Shown: positions 18,218 to 27,548, numbered from the stretch's first letter. The stretch: 64,000 nt of DNA from Bacteroidaceae bacterium (GCA_017546505.1 JAFYWV010000020.1:1-64000), one strand, 5' to 3'. The notes: a model not told the origin generated them from the letters alone. Numbers and translations are program-made.

Positions 18218-20284
18218 TTACTTAACAACAACCTTTTTACCGTTGATTACATAAATGCCGCTTGTCGGGTTCTCAACCGCACGACCGCTGAGGTCGTAGT
18301 AAACACCTTTGCTCTCTGCTCTCTGCTCTTTCACCTCGTCAATGTCTGTTGTCTCGCCATCATCAAAGCGTATGTTCAAAGACTTCTGTGCTGTCACAGG
18401 CAACCACGCTGTCGGTATCTGCAAATAAGCCTTGCCGCCACTGAATGTAGTATTATCCTCAAATGGGTAGAACATCGGGGCTGCATCGCCTTCGGCAATT
18501 GTAAACTTATAATTGCTCATTGCGCCGGCGGTGCTGTTTACGATTGTCGGCTCCAATGTACCTACAAGCAGGTTGAGAGTGTAGTCATTTGAATTCTCAA
18601 TTACCGGAATAGTGTATTCACCAGGCTCGCCTGTCAGGAAAAGACCTGTTCCCTCCTGGGCAGTCTGGACTCTTGTCAATGTTACAACCTGTGTCTGCTT
18701 GTTGTAACCCGTTGCTGCGTATGCCTTCAAGCCCTCTACATTGCTGAAATCAAGTGCGTATGGTGAGCAATAAGTAGCGTTGCCATATTGGTTGATTACA
18801 ATGGATACTACATTTTCCTCATAGACTCCATTGACTTCAATATCATTCCTTGGCATATATTGAGGAAGTCCGTCCCATCCTATGAAACGATAACCGGGCT
18901 TCTCTATTCCTGAAGCAGGTGTAATTTCTGCTCCCCAAGCAACCTTTTCACTGAATAGTACTTCGCCATCCACTTTATAGTGTATATAAGATGCCATTTC
19001 TACAATATTGGTGAACTCTTTCCAACCTGCTGTTGAAGCGTAGGTCTCTTTTGCACCATAAGGAACGTAAAGAATGCAGCTGTTTTTGTTGATGCTGTTG
19101 AAGGCATTTGAGTTTATAGCAAACAAATCCTCTTTAGGAATCAGCGAGGTTATGCTTGTAAGTCCTGAACAATCTGAGAAGGTATGCTCTCCAATGCTTG
19201 CAACATTTTCGGGGATTGTTATGCTTGTTAGGCCTTTGCAACTACGGAACGCACTCTCCTTAATCTCTGTAACACTGTTTGGGAGTTCAATGTTTGTAAG
19301 TCCTGCACAACCACTGAATGCCGAGTTTCCGATGCTCTTTACATTGTTGCCTATTGTCAGGTCTGTGAGAGAGGTGCATCCATTGAATGCAAAATCTCCT
19401 ATGGTTTCAGTCCCATCACCGATGGTTACACTTTCAAGAGCTGAACACCAAGCAAAGGCGGTATTTCCAATGCTTGTTACACTGTTTGGTATTTCAATTT
19501 CTGTAAGTGAGACGCAATAAGCGAAAGCCTCGCCTCCAATACTTTTGACTCCTTCACGTATGGTTACGGTTTTAAGCAGTGGACAATCATAGAATGCTGT
19601 AGCGACAATGGTTTCAACACTGCCGGGAATATCAATGCTTGTAAGGCTGCTGCAACGAAAGAATGCTTTATGTTCAATAATTGTAACGCTGGAAGGTATG
19701 ATTACGTTGTCAAGGCTCTTGCAGCCGCTAAAAGCTTGCGTGCCAATTGTTTTGACACCATAAGATATGATGATGTTTTTAAGATTGTCGCAACAATAGA
19801 AGGCGTCTGCCTCAATGATTTCAACATTGCCGGGAATTACAAAATCTGTAAGAGATTTACAATAATTGAATGCACCTGCACCAATGGTGGTAACACTGTT
19901 GCCTATTGTTGCGCTTGCAAGATTGGTGCAATTGCGGAATGCATCCTGTCCAATTCTTTTAACATTGTTTCCAATGACTACACTTTCAAGTTCTGTGCAA
20001 CCCGAAAAAGTGCCGTTGTCGATTTCTATAACGGTTAATTCGTAGCCTTTGTATGTGACATAATCAGGAATTCTGATGCTGCCTGAGGGTTTTTCCATAT
20101 TCAACACCATTGACGATGCCACAATTCTTTCTTTTGCATTCATAACTCTGTAGCCTAATCCGTCAACACAAAATGTTTCATTGTCGTACAAGTCCGTTTC
20201 TGCTTTTGATGTTGTAGCCACTGTACACAGCAATAGAAGCAAAGTGAACAGGTGTCTTAAAAAACAGGATTTCATAAGTTTCAT
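18218..20284 (-). CDS. BspA-like LRR_5 surface protein (first gene of the cluster)
   Basis: Secreted protein of 688 residues with a signal peptide (residues ~1-28, cut after TSKA). ATG 20284 and an in-frame ATG at 20275 are both possible starts. LRR_5 repeats fill residues ~70-395 without island modules. After an [11 protein letters not shown]...NIVEM module, a short repeat of the Listeria-Bacteroides type (GYRFIGWDGLPQYMP) and a beta-rich ~150-residue domain of unknown type follow. The end carries the shared block YYDLSGRAVENP and GIYVINGKKVVVK. It is the promoter-proximal gene of the cluster, with a -7 box and tandem operator-like repeats upstream. Likely a surface-attached binding protein (inference from family). 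Confidence 0.87.
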   Translation of the reverse strand: MKLMKSCFLRHLFTLLLLLCTVATTSKAETDLYDNETFCVDGLGYRVMNAKERIVASSMVLNMEKPSGSIRIPDYVTYKGYELTVIEIDNGTFSGCTELESVVIGNNVKRIGQDAFRNCTNLASATIGNSVTTIGAGAFNYCKSLTDFVIPGNVEIIEADAFYCCDNLKNIIISYGVKTIGTQAFSGCKSLDNVIIPSSVTIIEHKAFFRCSSLTSIDIPGSVETIVATAFYDCPLLKTVTIREGVKSIGGEAFAYCVSLTEIEIPNSVTSIGNTAFAWCSALESVTIGDGTETIGDFAFNGCTSLTDLTIGNNVKSIGNSAFSGCAGLTNIELPNSVTEIKESAFRSCKGLTSITIPENVASIGEHTFSDCSGLTSITSLIPKEDLFAINSNAFNSINKNSCILYVPYGAKETYASTAGWKEFTNIVEMASYIHYKVDGEVLFSEKVAWGAEITPASGIEKPGYRFIGWDGLPQYMPRNDIEVNGVYEENVVSIVINQYGNATYCSPYALDFSNVEGLKAYAATGYNKQTQVVTLTRVQTAQEGTGLFLTGEPGEYTIPVIENSNDYTLNLLVGTLEPTIVNSTAGAMSNYKFTIAEGDAAPMFYPFEDNTTFSGGKAYLQIPTAWLPVTAQKSLNIRFDDGETTDIDEVKEQRAESKGVYYDLSGRAVENPTSGIYVINGKKVVVK

Positions 20285-20368
20285 AATATTGTTGATTTTT
20301 TAAATATATGTATCAGTGTCGGGGTGTGGAGTGTCCCACAAAAGAAGTTTTGCGTCTTGTTTTCAAGC

Positions 20369-20376
20369 AAATGTAT
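20369..20376 (-). promoter_or_regulatory. -7 element for the BspA-like operon
   Basis: Minus-strand TACATTTG is an exact TAnnTTTG, 85 bp before the first BspA-like start. No -33 TTTG is present at 19-21 bp, which suggests dependence on an activator. Confidence 0.5.
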
Positions 20377-20400
20377 GTAAAAAGAGAAAAGGCGGTGGGG

Positions 20401-20433
20401 CAATGCGTAAAATCTTCTGTTCAATGCGTAAAA
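20401..20433 (-). promoter_or_regulatory. Tandem 12-bp direct repeat, candidate activator site
   Basis: On the minus strand TTTTACGCATTG occurs twice, at 20433-20422 and 20412-20401. The copies are identical over 12 bp with a period of 21 bp (two helical turns). They sit 24 bp upstream of the -7 element, where the missing -33 box would be. Direct repeats of ~9 bp with a 21-bp period are the classic binding pattern of LytTR-type response regulators. The identity of the regulator is inference. Confidence 0.5.
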
Positions 20434-20474
20434 AACCTCTTTTCATCAAAAGAAATCAGATATCCCTCAAAAAA

Positions 20475-20512
20475 GAAAATAACCGACAGCTTGGTTGCTG
20501 TCGGTTATTTTC
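20475..20512 (-). terminator. Terminator of the pepP / glycan operon
   Basis: Perfect 16-bp stem (20475-20490 with 20497-20512), loop TTGGTT. On the minus strand it is followed by CTTTTTTTGA. It starts 18 bp after the pepP stop. Confidence 0.9.
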
Positions 20513-20530
20513 TCCCGGTTTATAGCGTTG

Positions 20531-21922
20531 TTATTTGTTGTGTTCTGCCTCAATCTCCTCGGGCGACATTGGCTTGTATTTACCCAGACGGCGTGCTCCG
20601 TCACCCAAAATAAGCCAATCCTCTTCGCCGCGCATTCCGCCAAAACTCTTCCAACTCTCGAGTTTGTCATAGCAGATGAAGTCGGTGAATTGCTTCTCGG
20701 CACGCCATTTGTCAATGAGGTCGGGGATAAAATATATTCCCGGCTCAACGGTGAACACAAAACCCGGCTCAAGAGCCTTTGCAAGGCGCAGTGATTTCCA
20801 GCCGAAGAGCGGGCTCTTTGTGCGGCCGTCCTCATAGCCTACGTTCACCTCGCCAAGGTTCTCCATATCGTGCACATCGAGTCCCATCATATGACCAAGA
20901 CCGTGGGGCATAAACATACAGGTTGCACCTGCAACAGATGCTTCAACGGGGTCACCCTTCATAAGTCCAAGGTCTATCATTCCCTTTGCTATCTCTGTGA
21001 GCACAAGTTTGTGCACTTCGCGGTATTCAATTCCGGGGCGCAGGTTTTCTGTTGCTGTGAGGTGGGCGCGGCGCAGAATGTTGCACACGGTGCGTTGCTG
21101 TTCTGTGAAATGTGTGCCCACAGGCATTGTGGTGGTGAGGTCGCCGGCATAGTGCATTGCGTTCTCGCAACCGCTGTCAAGCAACAGCATCTGCCCATCC
21201 TTCAAAGGTGCTGTGCCGTAGGCGTGGTTGTGCAGTGTCTGTCCGTTGATGGTGGCAATGATGGGGAATGAGAGCCCGAAATTGTGTTTCTGTGCCTCGG
21301 CCTGGACAACGGCTACAATCTGTGCCTCGGTTGTTCCGGGGCGCACGGCACGCATTGCAGCGCAGTGCATATCGACCGATACGTTTACAGCCTCTTCAAT
21401 CTGTGCAATCTCCTCGTCGCTCTTGTAGTTTCGCTGTGAAACAACTGCTTTGATGAACTTCAGGGATGCTTTTGCAGCCTGCTCGGCGGGGTTGATGCCA
21501 AGAAGCTCCTGCAGCCACACTTGGTGCTCGCCGCGGTAGGGTGGAAGGAAATGGATTTCCTGTCCCTTGGCCTGCGCATCTTTGATGTATGTGGCAAAGG
21601 CCGCAAAGGGGCGGGTCTCCTCAATGCCGACACGCTCGCTCTTCTCCTTGATGGTTGGCTGTACTCCTGTCCACACGATTGAGTCGATGGTTAGTTCGTC
21701 GCCAAAGATAATCTCCTTGTCGTTGTCGACATCGATTACTGCTGCAAGCCCTTCGTAATCCGATGCAAAATAGTATAGGAAAGTAGAGTCCTGACGGAAA
21801 TGGTATGCGTTGTCGGCATAGTTCATTCCTGTGAAGTTGTTGCCGAGGAACAGCATCAGGCCGCTACCCATCTTCTCCTTCAACGCCTGTCGGCGTGCGA
21901 TATAAGTCTCTTTTGAAAACAT
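20531..21922 (-). CDS. pepP: Xaa-Pro aminopeptidase (M24 family)
   Basis: Cytoplasmic metallopeptidase of 463 residues that removes N-terminal residues preceding proline. An N-terminal AMP_N domain (residues ~1-135) precedes the M24 'pita-bread' catalytic domain. The five metal ligands are visible: Asp249 (LLLDSG), Asp261 (GDLTTT), His344 (HGLGH), Glu393 (VEPG) and a glutamate at about 433 (RGEEDWL). The conserved GLDVHD follows the histidine. No signal peptide is present. The start lies 23 bp after the upstream GT2 gene, so it may be the last gene of the glycan cluster's transcript, closed by the hairpin at 20475-20512. Confidence 0.94.
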   Translation of the reverse strand: MFSKETYIARRQALKEKMGSGLMLFLGNNFTGMNYADNAYHFRQDSTFLYYFASDYEGLAAVIDVDNDKEIIFGDELTIDSIVWTGVQPTIKEKSERVGIEETRPFAAFATYIKDAQAKGQEIHFLPPYRGEHQVWLQELLGINPAEQAAKASLKFIKAVVSQRNYKSDEEIAQIEEAVNVSVDMHCAAMRAVRPGTTEAQIVAVVQAEAQKHNFGLSFPIIATINGQTLHNHAYGTAPLKDGQMLLLDSGCENAMHYAGDLTTTMPVGTHFTEQQRTVCNILRRAHLTATENLRPGIEYREVHKLVLTEIAKGMIDLGLMKGDPVEASVAGATCMFMPHGLGHMMGLDVHDMENLGEVNVGYEDGRTKSPLFGWKSLRLAKALEPGFVFTVEPGIYFIPDLIDKWRAEKQFTDFICYDKLESWKSFGGMRGEEDWLILGDGARRLGKYKPMSPEEIEAEHNK

Positions 21923-21945
21923 AGTTATAGGTTTTTGTTGTTATT

Positions 21946-22689
21946 TCATCTTTTTATTATGGCGCGGATGATGAACCACAGATGGCGGCCTACTGTGGGC
22001 AGCAGTCCATAGTGCTTGCTCATTATCCAAAAGCGCTCCTTCAGTGAGGCACGGTGATGTTGCAAAGATAATCCATTTTGCAAATAATTCACCACTATAG
22101 CATTTACGTTAACGAGTTTTTTCGATTGTTTCATAACTTTTATACACCAGTCGACGTCGCTCGAGAGACGATACTGCAAATCGTACATCGGTGCAATCTC
22201 CCGCTTGGCATAGAATGCCTGGTGGCACACCATCATTCCGCTCCTGAAACTGCGCCAGTTGAGCTCCTTGGGTGCCTGTAGGCGGCGCATCCGCACAAAA
22301 TTACGGGCTTCGTCAACCTCGGCTGTCTCACCATAGAGCACATCCGGCAGCTCCTTCTCTGCCGTTGCTGCATTTGCTATGGTCTGCAGTGTGTCGGGGG
22401 CATAGAAAGCATCGCCTGCGTTTAGAAAGCACAGGTAGTCGCCGCCGGCAAGGGCTATGCCTTTGTTCATTGCATCGTACAACCCGTTGTCGGGCTCGCT
22501 CACAATGTGTGCGAACCTGATGCCGCTTGCCTTTGCTTTTGCAACTGTGTCGTCCTTTGAACCGCCGTCGATGAGCAGGTACTCATAATTGGTGTATGTC
22601 TGTGCCATAACACTCTGCAGTGTGGGCTCAATGGCGTCTGCTGCATTGTAGGTGATGGTGATTATTGAGAATTTGGGTTCTGTGTTCAT
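21946..22689 (-). CDS. Family 2 glycosyltransferase
   Basis: GT-A fold sugar transferase of 247 residues. The N-terminus FSIITITYNAADAIEPTLQS is the nucleotide-sugar binding strand, and LLIDGGSKDDT and NAGDAFYAPDTL are the acidic segments expected to hold the metal and sugar nucleotide. It resembles WcaA/WcaE-like transferases that extend surface polysaccharides from the cytoplasmic side. Donor and acceptor cannot be read from the sequence. It follows the YfhO-family gene by 3 bp and precedes pepP. Confidence 0.88.
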   Translation of the reverse strand: MNTEPKFSIITITYNAADAIEPTLQSVMAQTYTNYEYLLIDGGSKDDTVAKAKASGIRFAHIVSEPDNGLYDAMNKGIALAGGDYLCFLNAGDAFYAPDTLQTIANAATAEKELPDVLYGETAEVDEARNFVRMRRLQAPKELNWRSFRSGMMVCHQAFYAKREIAPMYDLQYRLSSDVDWCIKVMKQSKKLVNVNAIVVNYLQNGLSLQHHRASLKERFWIMSKHYGLLPTVGRHLWFIIRAIIKR

Positions 22690-22692
22690 AAA

Positions 22693-25239
22693 TCACACCT
22701 CTTTTCTTGTTTTACGATAGATGCCGAGTATTACAATCAATAGCATTGCTACGCCCACGGTAATCGACATATAGGTCGACCAATTGTGGCTCTTTATCAT
22801 AAGCTCGTCGACACACTTGAACTCTATGGTGTGTTCACCGGCAGGGATTGGCAATGCACGGAGTATGTAGTTCGCGCGTATAGGTGTAACCTCCTCACCG
22901 TCTATATATGCCTTCCAGGTCTTGTAATAAACCTCGGAGAACACGGCTATTTTGGGCGCGCTGCAACTGCTGTTGTAGATTATGTTTCCGGGGTTGCGGT
23001 ATTCAGACATTCTTATGATACCCGGCGCATCATTGTTGTACTGTCCTGGGTTTTCAACTTTTTCAATCCACATTTTGTCAATGTAGGCTGTCTGTTTGTC
23101 GATGTTCTCAATGGCGGCAATCTCCTCTTTGGCGCTGTTCACCCAGGCAATGTCGTTCACAAGCCAGCAGTTTCCAAAAGCGTCGTAGTTCTCCTGTACT
23201 CCGTCGGGGGTGATGAAGAAGCGGGTGTTGAGCATTGAAATGACGTTCATATTCAATTTGCTAAGGTATCTTTCGATGACATCCTGATAACGTGCCAGTT
23301 TGGCAGGGCTATAGCCTCCGATTGACTTGTGCTTGTACGATGTGAATGCCTCGTTGAACGGGCCGTTGGGGTCGGTGAGGTTGAAAACACGATAGTGAGG
23401 GTCGTCACCGGCAAGTTCTTTAACCTGCTTGTCGGCAGCTGTCTCACGTATTGCCGTTGTCTCCTTTTTGGGCATAAACTTGTCGTCGTTTACAAAGCGC
23501 TTGCATACGGGCCACATATCAAAGAGGAACAACACTCCAAGCAGTGCTATGAAAAGTTGTTGCTTGAGGTTGTATCTTGTGTATGCCCACATTAAAGCTG
23601 CAGTGGCCAGAATGAACGCAAAAGAACGCCAGGCGTCACTGATGAGCATTGTGCGTCGTTGCTGTACCAAGGCATCGAGGAGTTCCGGAATTTGTGCAAA
23701 ACGTGTGTCTGCTGTTGATGTGAAATCAAAGAATGCATCGGGCATTACAGCAAAAAGCAGAGTGATACCACCGGTGATGCCCATAGCGGTGAAGAGTGCT
23801 TTTGATAGTCCGGTGTCGTTCTTTGCACGCTCGATGAACGATTTTACTGCCAATATGGCAAGTGTTGACATTGTAAGTGTCGTTACTACCAGTGCCATCG
23901 ATGGTGCGCGGAATTTGTTGTAGAGCGGTAAATATTCAAACAGGAAGTTGTTTATGCCTGCCAAGTTGCTTCCCCAAGCAAGCACAAGTGAGAATATTGT
24001 AGCTGCCAGCAACCACCATTTCTCGGGGCCGCGCACAATGATGAGGGCAAGCACAAACAGGAAACAGATGATTGCTCCCGCATATACCGGGCCCGATGTG
24101 CCGGGCTGTTCACCCCAATATGTGGGTGCATAGCGGACAAAACTTGCTGCCTCCTTGTTTATCTCTCTCATTATCTCGCGGTTGTTCTTTATGTATCGTA
24201 CAGCCTCGTTTATGCTAGCACCGGGGTTCTGCTCCAGCACCATATTGGCATAATTGTCGACCATAATGTCGCAATAGGCTTTGTAGAGTTCACTTTCTGT
24301 GCCTACATTGCTGTTGGATGCCGAGCCATAGAGGTTGGGGACAAGCAATGTGAGGCTCTCTGCTTTGCCATAGCTCCAGGCAAAGGCGTATTCTGTGTCG
24401 AGCCCCGATGCCTTTTCGCCATCTTTTACATTGAGCTCCGAGCCTCCTCGCATAGATGACTTTGCATAATCGCTTGTCGGCAACAGGATGCCAACAGCCG
24501 GTGCGGCAGCCAATACTGCAACAACAGCCAACACCGCTGTTGCCTTGAAATAGTATTTGAGCCACTTATCACGGTATGCGCAAACGAAATAGACGATAGC
24601 TATTATCATTGCTGTGAGCAACAGGTAGTAGCTCACCTGCTGATGGCTCCAGTAGATGTTGAGTCCTGCGAAAATCAATGTCGTCAATGCACCTGTCAAC
24701 AGCTTGCCTCTGTAACATAGTATGATACCTCCTATAAGTGGTGCCATTGTTGCGATGACAAGGCTCTTGTTCATATGCCCGGCATCAATTATTATAAAAT
24801 TGTATGATCCCAATGTGTAGGCTATTGAACCGGCAATGCTGAGCCACGCATTGCAGCCGAGTGCAAGCAACAGTATGTAACAACCTATAAATGTGAGGAA
24901 AATACATCCTATGTGTCTGTATGATGCACCGAAAATATTCAGTGTCACAACCTCACCAATGGGCTTGAATACATTGTCGGGCTGTGGCGAGAATGTATAG
25001 TTGCAGGGCATTCCCGAGAACATTGCATTCGACCAATAACTGTATTCGCCGCTCTCTTCGTGATAGTCGCGTGCATCCTTGCCCCAGCCCATAGAACCGA
25101 TGGCATCGTCCTGCTTGATGTCCTTTCCCTCTAGTACCGGGCTGAAATAGACCAATGTGAGTGCAAGGAAAATTAGCACTGCAATGATATGCGGCACAAT
25201 GTTTTTCCAATTGAAATCTTTAATATTCATCATATTCAT
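22693..25239 (-). CDS. YfhO family multi-pass membrane protein
   Basis: Inner-membrane protein of 848 residues with more than ten hydrophobic helices, mostly in residues 15-590, plus a final helix near the C-terminus. A large extracytoplasmic region lies between. Family features seen are the N-terminal loop with QDDAIGSMGW and the C-terminal beta domain with YYKTWKAYIDGEEV and ALPIPAGEHTIEF. YfhO proteins are GT-C-like and are linked to glycosylation of lipoteichoic acid in Firmicutes; here the substrate is unknown. Its ATG overlaps the stop of the upstream transferase (4 bp) and it is 3 bp from the next gene, so it belongs to the glycan cluster. Confidence 0.9.
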   Translation of the reverse strand: MNMMNIKDFNWKNIVPHIIAVLIFLALTLVYFSPVLEGKDIKQDDAIGSMGWGKDARDYHEESGEYSYWSNAMFSGMPCNYTFSPQPDNVFKPIGEVVTLNIFGASYRHIGCIFLTFIGCYILLLALGCNAWLSIAGSIAYTLGSYNFIIIDAGHMNKSLVIATMAPLIGGIILCYRGKLLTGALTTLIFAGLNIYWSHQQVSYYLLLTAMIIAIVYFVCAYRDKWLKYYFKATAVLAVVAVLAAAPAVGILLPTSDYAKSSMRGGSELNVKDGEKASGLDTEYAFAWSYGKAESLTLLVPNLYGSASNSNVGTESELYKAYCDIMVDNYANMVLEQNPGASINEAVRYIKNNREIMREINKEAASFVRYAPTYWGEQPGTSGPVYAGAIICFLFVLALIIVRGPEKWWLLAATIFSLVLAWGSNLAGINNFLFEYLPLYNKFRAPSMALVVTTLTMSTLAILAVKSFIERAKNDTGLSKALFTAMGITGGITLLFAVMPDAFFDFTSTADTRFAQIPELLDALVQQRRTMLISDAWRSFAFILATAALMWAYTRYNLKQQLFIALLGVLFLFDMWPVCKRFVNDDKFMPKKETTAIRETAADKQVKELAGDDPHYRVFNLTDPNGPFNEAFTSYKHKSIGGYSPAKLARYQDVIERYLSKLNMNVISMLNTRFFITPDGVQENYDAFGNCWLVNDIAWVNSAKEEIAAIENIDKQTAYIDKMWIEKVENPGQYNNDAPGIIRMSEYRNPGNIIYNSSCSAPKIAVFSEVYYKTWKAYIDGEEVTPIRANYILRALPIPAGEHTIEFKCVDELMIKSHNWSTYMSITVGVAMLLIVILGIYRKTRKEV

Positions 25240-26450
25240 TCTTTTATTATTTCTTTAATGTATCTATACATCTTCTCGCGATATTCGTCAAGGGTGTACT
25301 TCTCCTTGACAAGATGGTGCGCATCCCAAGCCTTTTGCGCTATGGTCCCGGTGGGCAGGTCGGCAACGGCAAGCAGCGCATTCCTGAATTTGTCGTATGT
25401 AACCTCGTCCACCTCTATACCTACGCTCTCAATATCAAGGCCTGTACCTTTGCTGTACACCGGCAACAGTGCACCATTTCCAAGTACGTTAAGCACAGCA
25501 ACAGCGCCGCTTTCGCTGAGCGATGGGTTCAGCAGCAAACCGCATACGGCAAGCACTTCTTTGAATTCGTCCGATTGGATATCTACAAATCCGTGCATTA
25601 CAATGTTGTCTGCACTCTTTATTTTTGGCATATAGAATTTCCAGAACTCCTTTTCCTGTTGGCTTCCGCCACATATATGCAGTGTGAATTGTGGGTGCTC
25701 CAATGCGAAGTCTATGGCAATGTCAAGTCCTTTGTGCATCATTCCCGAGCTACCGAACCATAGTATATTGTTGCGGCACTTTGAAAAATCCTTCTTTTCA
25801 TCGGGCGTGGTGACGTTGAAATAGAATGCCGGCAGTTGTCTTACCTTGTCGCACGGTTCACTCTCATCGGCCATCTGCTGTGTCAGAAAACTGCCGCCAA
25901 GAGAGATTACGGCATCGCTCAAGTGTGACATATAATAGTTCATACCGTTTCCCGGAATGTAGTGGTACGATGGCAGTAACCAGCCGTTGTGCCTGTCGAA
26001 GAACTCCTTGTTGCGCTTGGCTGTGGTGCGGAAATTGTAGAAAGTGTGTGCCCCCACCGAGTAGAATATTCTGATGGGTGAAATATTCTTGTCTATGGTG
26101 AATGATGCTGAATATGCAGAGCAATTGATACCCATAACAACATCGTAACAGCTGTAGTCAATGCCTGTTTTGCCACGTGAGGCACAGTCGACGTTGTACC
26201 CCAATCTGTCAAAAGCTTCTGCTATGGTGTGGCACTCGGTTAGGTTTGAATGGTGCTTGGGCTGTTTTTTGCTCTTGAATGCCTCGGGAAGGTAACAGAG
26301 TAGTGCCCTTCGCTCGTACTTGGCGTCAAATACGTTTTTTACAAGTTTTTCGCTGTTGAAAAGTCTTTGTATCCAACGTATCAGTTTCTCACCGGTGCGG
26401 CGTTTGGCAATGGGGAGTATGCGGTATATTTCGGAAAATGACAATTTCAT
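25236..26450 (-). CDS. Glycosyltransferase, GT4-like
   Basis: Predicted sugar transferase of 404 residues. The C-terminal half has a GT-B pattern: ILWFGSSGMMHKGLDIAIDF (first strand of the nucleotide domain), HICGGSQQEKEFW, and NPSLSESGAVAVLNVLGNG in place of the usual E-x7-E box. The N-terminal half (YNVDCASRGKTGIDYS) fits the acceptor domain. The divergent E-x7-E region makes the exact family uncertain. It overlaps the YfhO gene start by 4 bp and begins 9 bp after the neighbouring GT4 gene. Confidence 0.8.
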   Translation of the reverse strand: MKLSFSEIYRILPIAKRRTGEKLIRWIQRLFNSEKLVKNVFDAKYERRALLCYLPEAFKSKKQPKHHSNLTECHTIAEAFDRLGYNVDCASRGKTGIDYSCYDVVMGINCSAYSASFTIDKNISPIRIFYSVGAHTFYNFRTTAKRNKEFFDRHNGWLLPSYHYIPGNGMNYYMSHLSDAVISLGGSFLTQQMADESEPCDKVRQLPAFYFNVTTPDEKKDFSKCRNNILWFGSSGMMHKGLDIAIDFALEHPQFTLHICGGSQQEKEFWKFYMPKIKSADNIVMHGFVDIQSDEFKEVLAVCGLLLNPSLSESGAVAVLNVLGNGALLPVYSKGTGLDIESVGIEVDEVTYDKFRNALLAVADLPTGTIAQKAWDAHHLVKEKYTLDEYREKMYRYIKEIIKE

Positions 26451-26459
26451 AGGCCGGGA

Positions 26460-27548
26460 CTACATTTTGCGGTAAATATTGCAGGTCTCTTCAACCATAC
26501 GCTCGAGCGAAAACTCCTTGCAGCGCTGTGCTCCTTTCTGTTGCAGCTCCTTACGTAGGGGTTTACTTGCAAGTATCTCCTTCAAGGTGTCGTGCATAGA
26601 GTGTGCATCGCCGGGGTTGAAATAGATTGCCGCATTGCCTGCAACTTCGGGGAAACAACTTGCGTTGCTCAGGCACACCGGGCAATTGTTGTGGAACGCT
26701 TCAAGAATGGGTATGCCAAAGCCTTCGTAGTGCGATGGAAATACGAAACAGAGTGCGTGGCGGTAGAGCGATGCTATCTGGGCATCGTTGGCCGAGATGT
26801 GTATCATACGGTCGCTGACGCCCCACCCGGCAAACTGTTTCAGTTCACTCCCGGTAAATGGTGCTCCGGTGCAAACAATCTTCAGGTTCCGGTCAAGATG
26901 CAGCAACGGAGATATTGCCGACAGCCAGGGTAGGAAGTTCTTGTATCCTTTTCGCTCACCCACATAAAGTACATAGTGGTCAAAAAGTTTTGGCGCTACC
27001 GTTGTGACAGGTCTGTACCCGTGATGTACCACGCTTATTTTTGAAGGGTCGGTGCCAAGTATCTCCACTATGTCGCGTTTTGTGTTCTCGCTCACGGCTA
27101 TAATGTGGTCGGCCTCGGTGATGAGGCGCTTCTTGTTCCGGATGGTGTTGTCATAGAAGAGTACATTTTGCGGGTAACGCTCAAAGGTCATATCGTGTAT
27201 TGTCAGCACGAATTGCTTGCCGCGTTCCTTTACGCTCTTCAAAAAGTAGGGATTATAGTATGTCGGGTGAAAAATGTCGTAATCACTATGTTTGACGGCG
27301 TTCTTCGATGCGCTCCTGTTGAACAGTGAGTATATGCGGCGACGCAGACGGTAGTTGGCCGGGAAGGAGAATCTCTTATACTCATTCCCATAGGTCTCCG
27401 TGACGTAGTGGTTCTCGCAGAATATCATTGGGATGTCTGCGACAAATTCCTCTGCCGGCAGGTTGTATATCAGGTCGGCAAAATAACGTGTTACTCCGCC
27501 AAAGCGCTGGAAGGTGAACATCTGTTCGTCATATAGTATCTTCTTCAT
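26460..27548 (-). CDS. Family 4 glycosyltransferase (mannosyltransferase-like)
   Basis: GT-B transferase of 362 residues. Key segments are GGVTRYFADLIYNLP near the N-terminus, LTIHDMTFERYP, ADHIIAVSENTKRDI, LYVGERKGYKNFLPWL at the domain boundary, and PSHYEGFGIPILEAF, which is the E-x7-E sugar-nucleotide motif. The HDM.FE.YP stretch is common in GT4 mannosyltransferases, but the sugar is not certain. The gene begins one base after the flippase stop and ends 9 bp before the next transferase. Confidence 0.88.
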   Translation of the reverse strand: MKKILYDEQMFTFQRFGGVTRYFADLIYNLPAEEFVADIPMIFCENHYVTETYGNEYKRFSFPANYRLRRRIYSLFNRSASKNAVKHSDYDIFHPTYYNPYFLKSVKERGKQFVLTIHDMTFERYPQNVLFYDNTIRNKKRLITEADHIIAVSENTKRDIVEILGTDPSKISVVHHGYRPVTTVAPKLFDHYVLYVGERKGYKNFLPWLSAISPLLHLDRNLKIVCTGAPFTGSELKQFAGWGVSDRMIHISANDAQIASLYRHALCFVFPSHYEGFGIPILEAFHNNCPVCLSNASCFPEVAGNAAIYFNPGDAHSMHDTLKEILASKPLRKELQQKGAQRCKEFSLERMVEETCNIYRKM

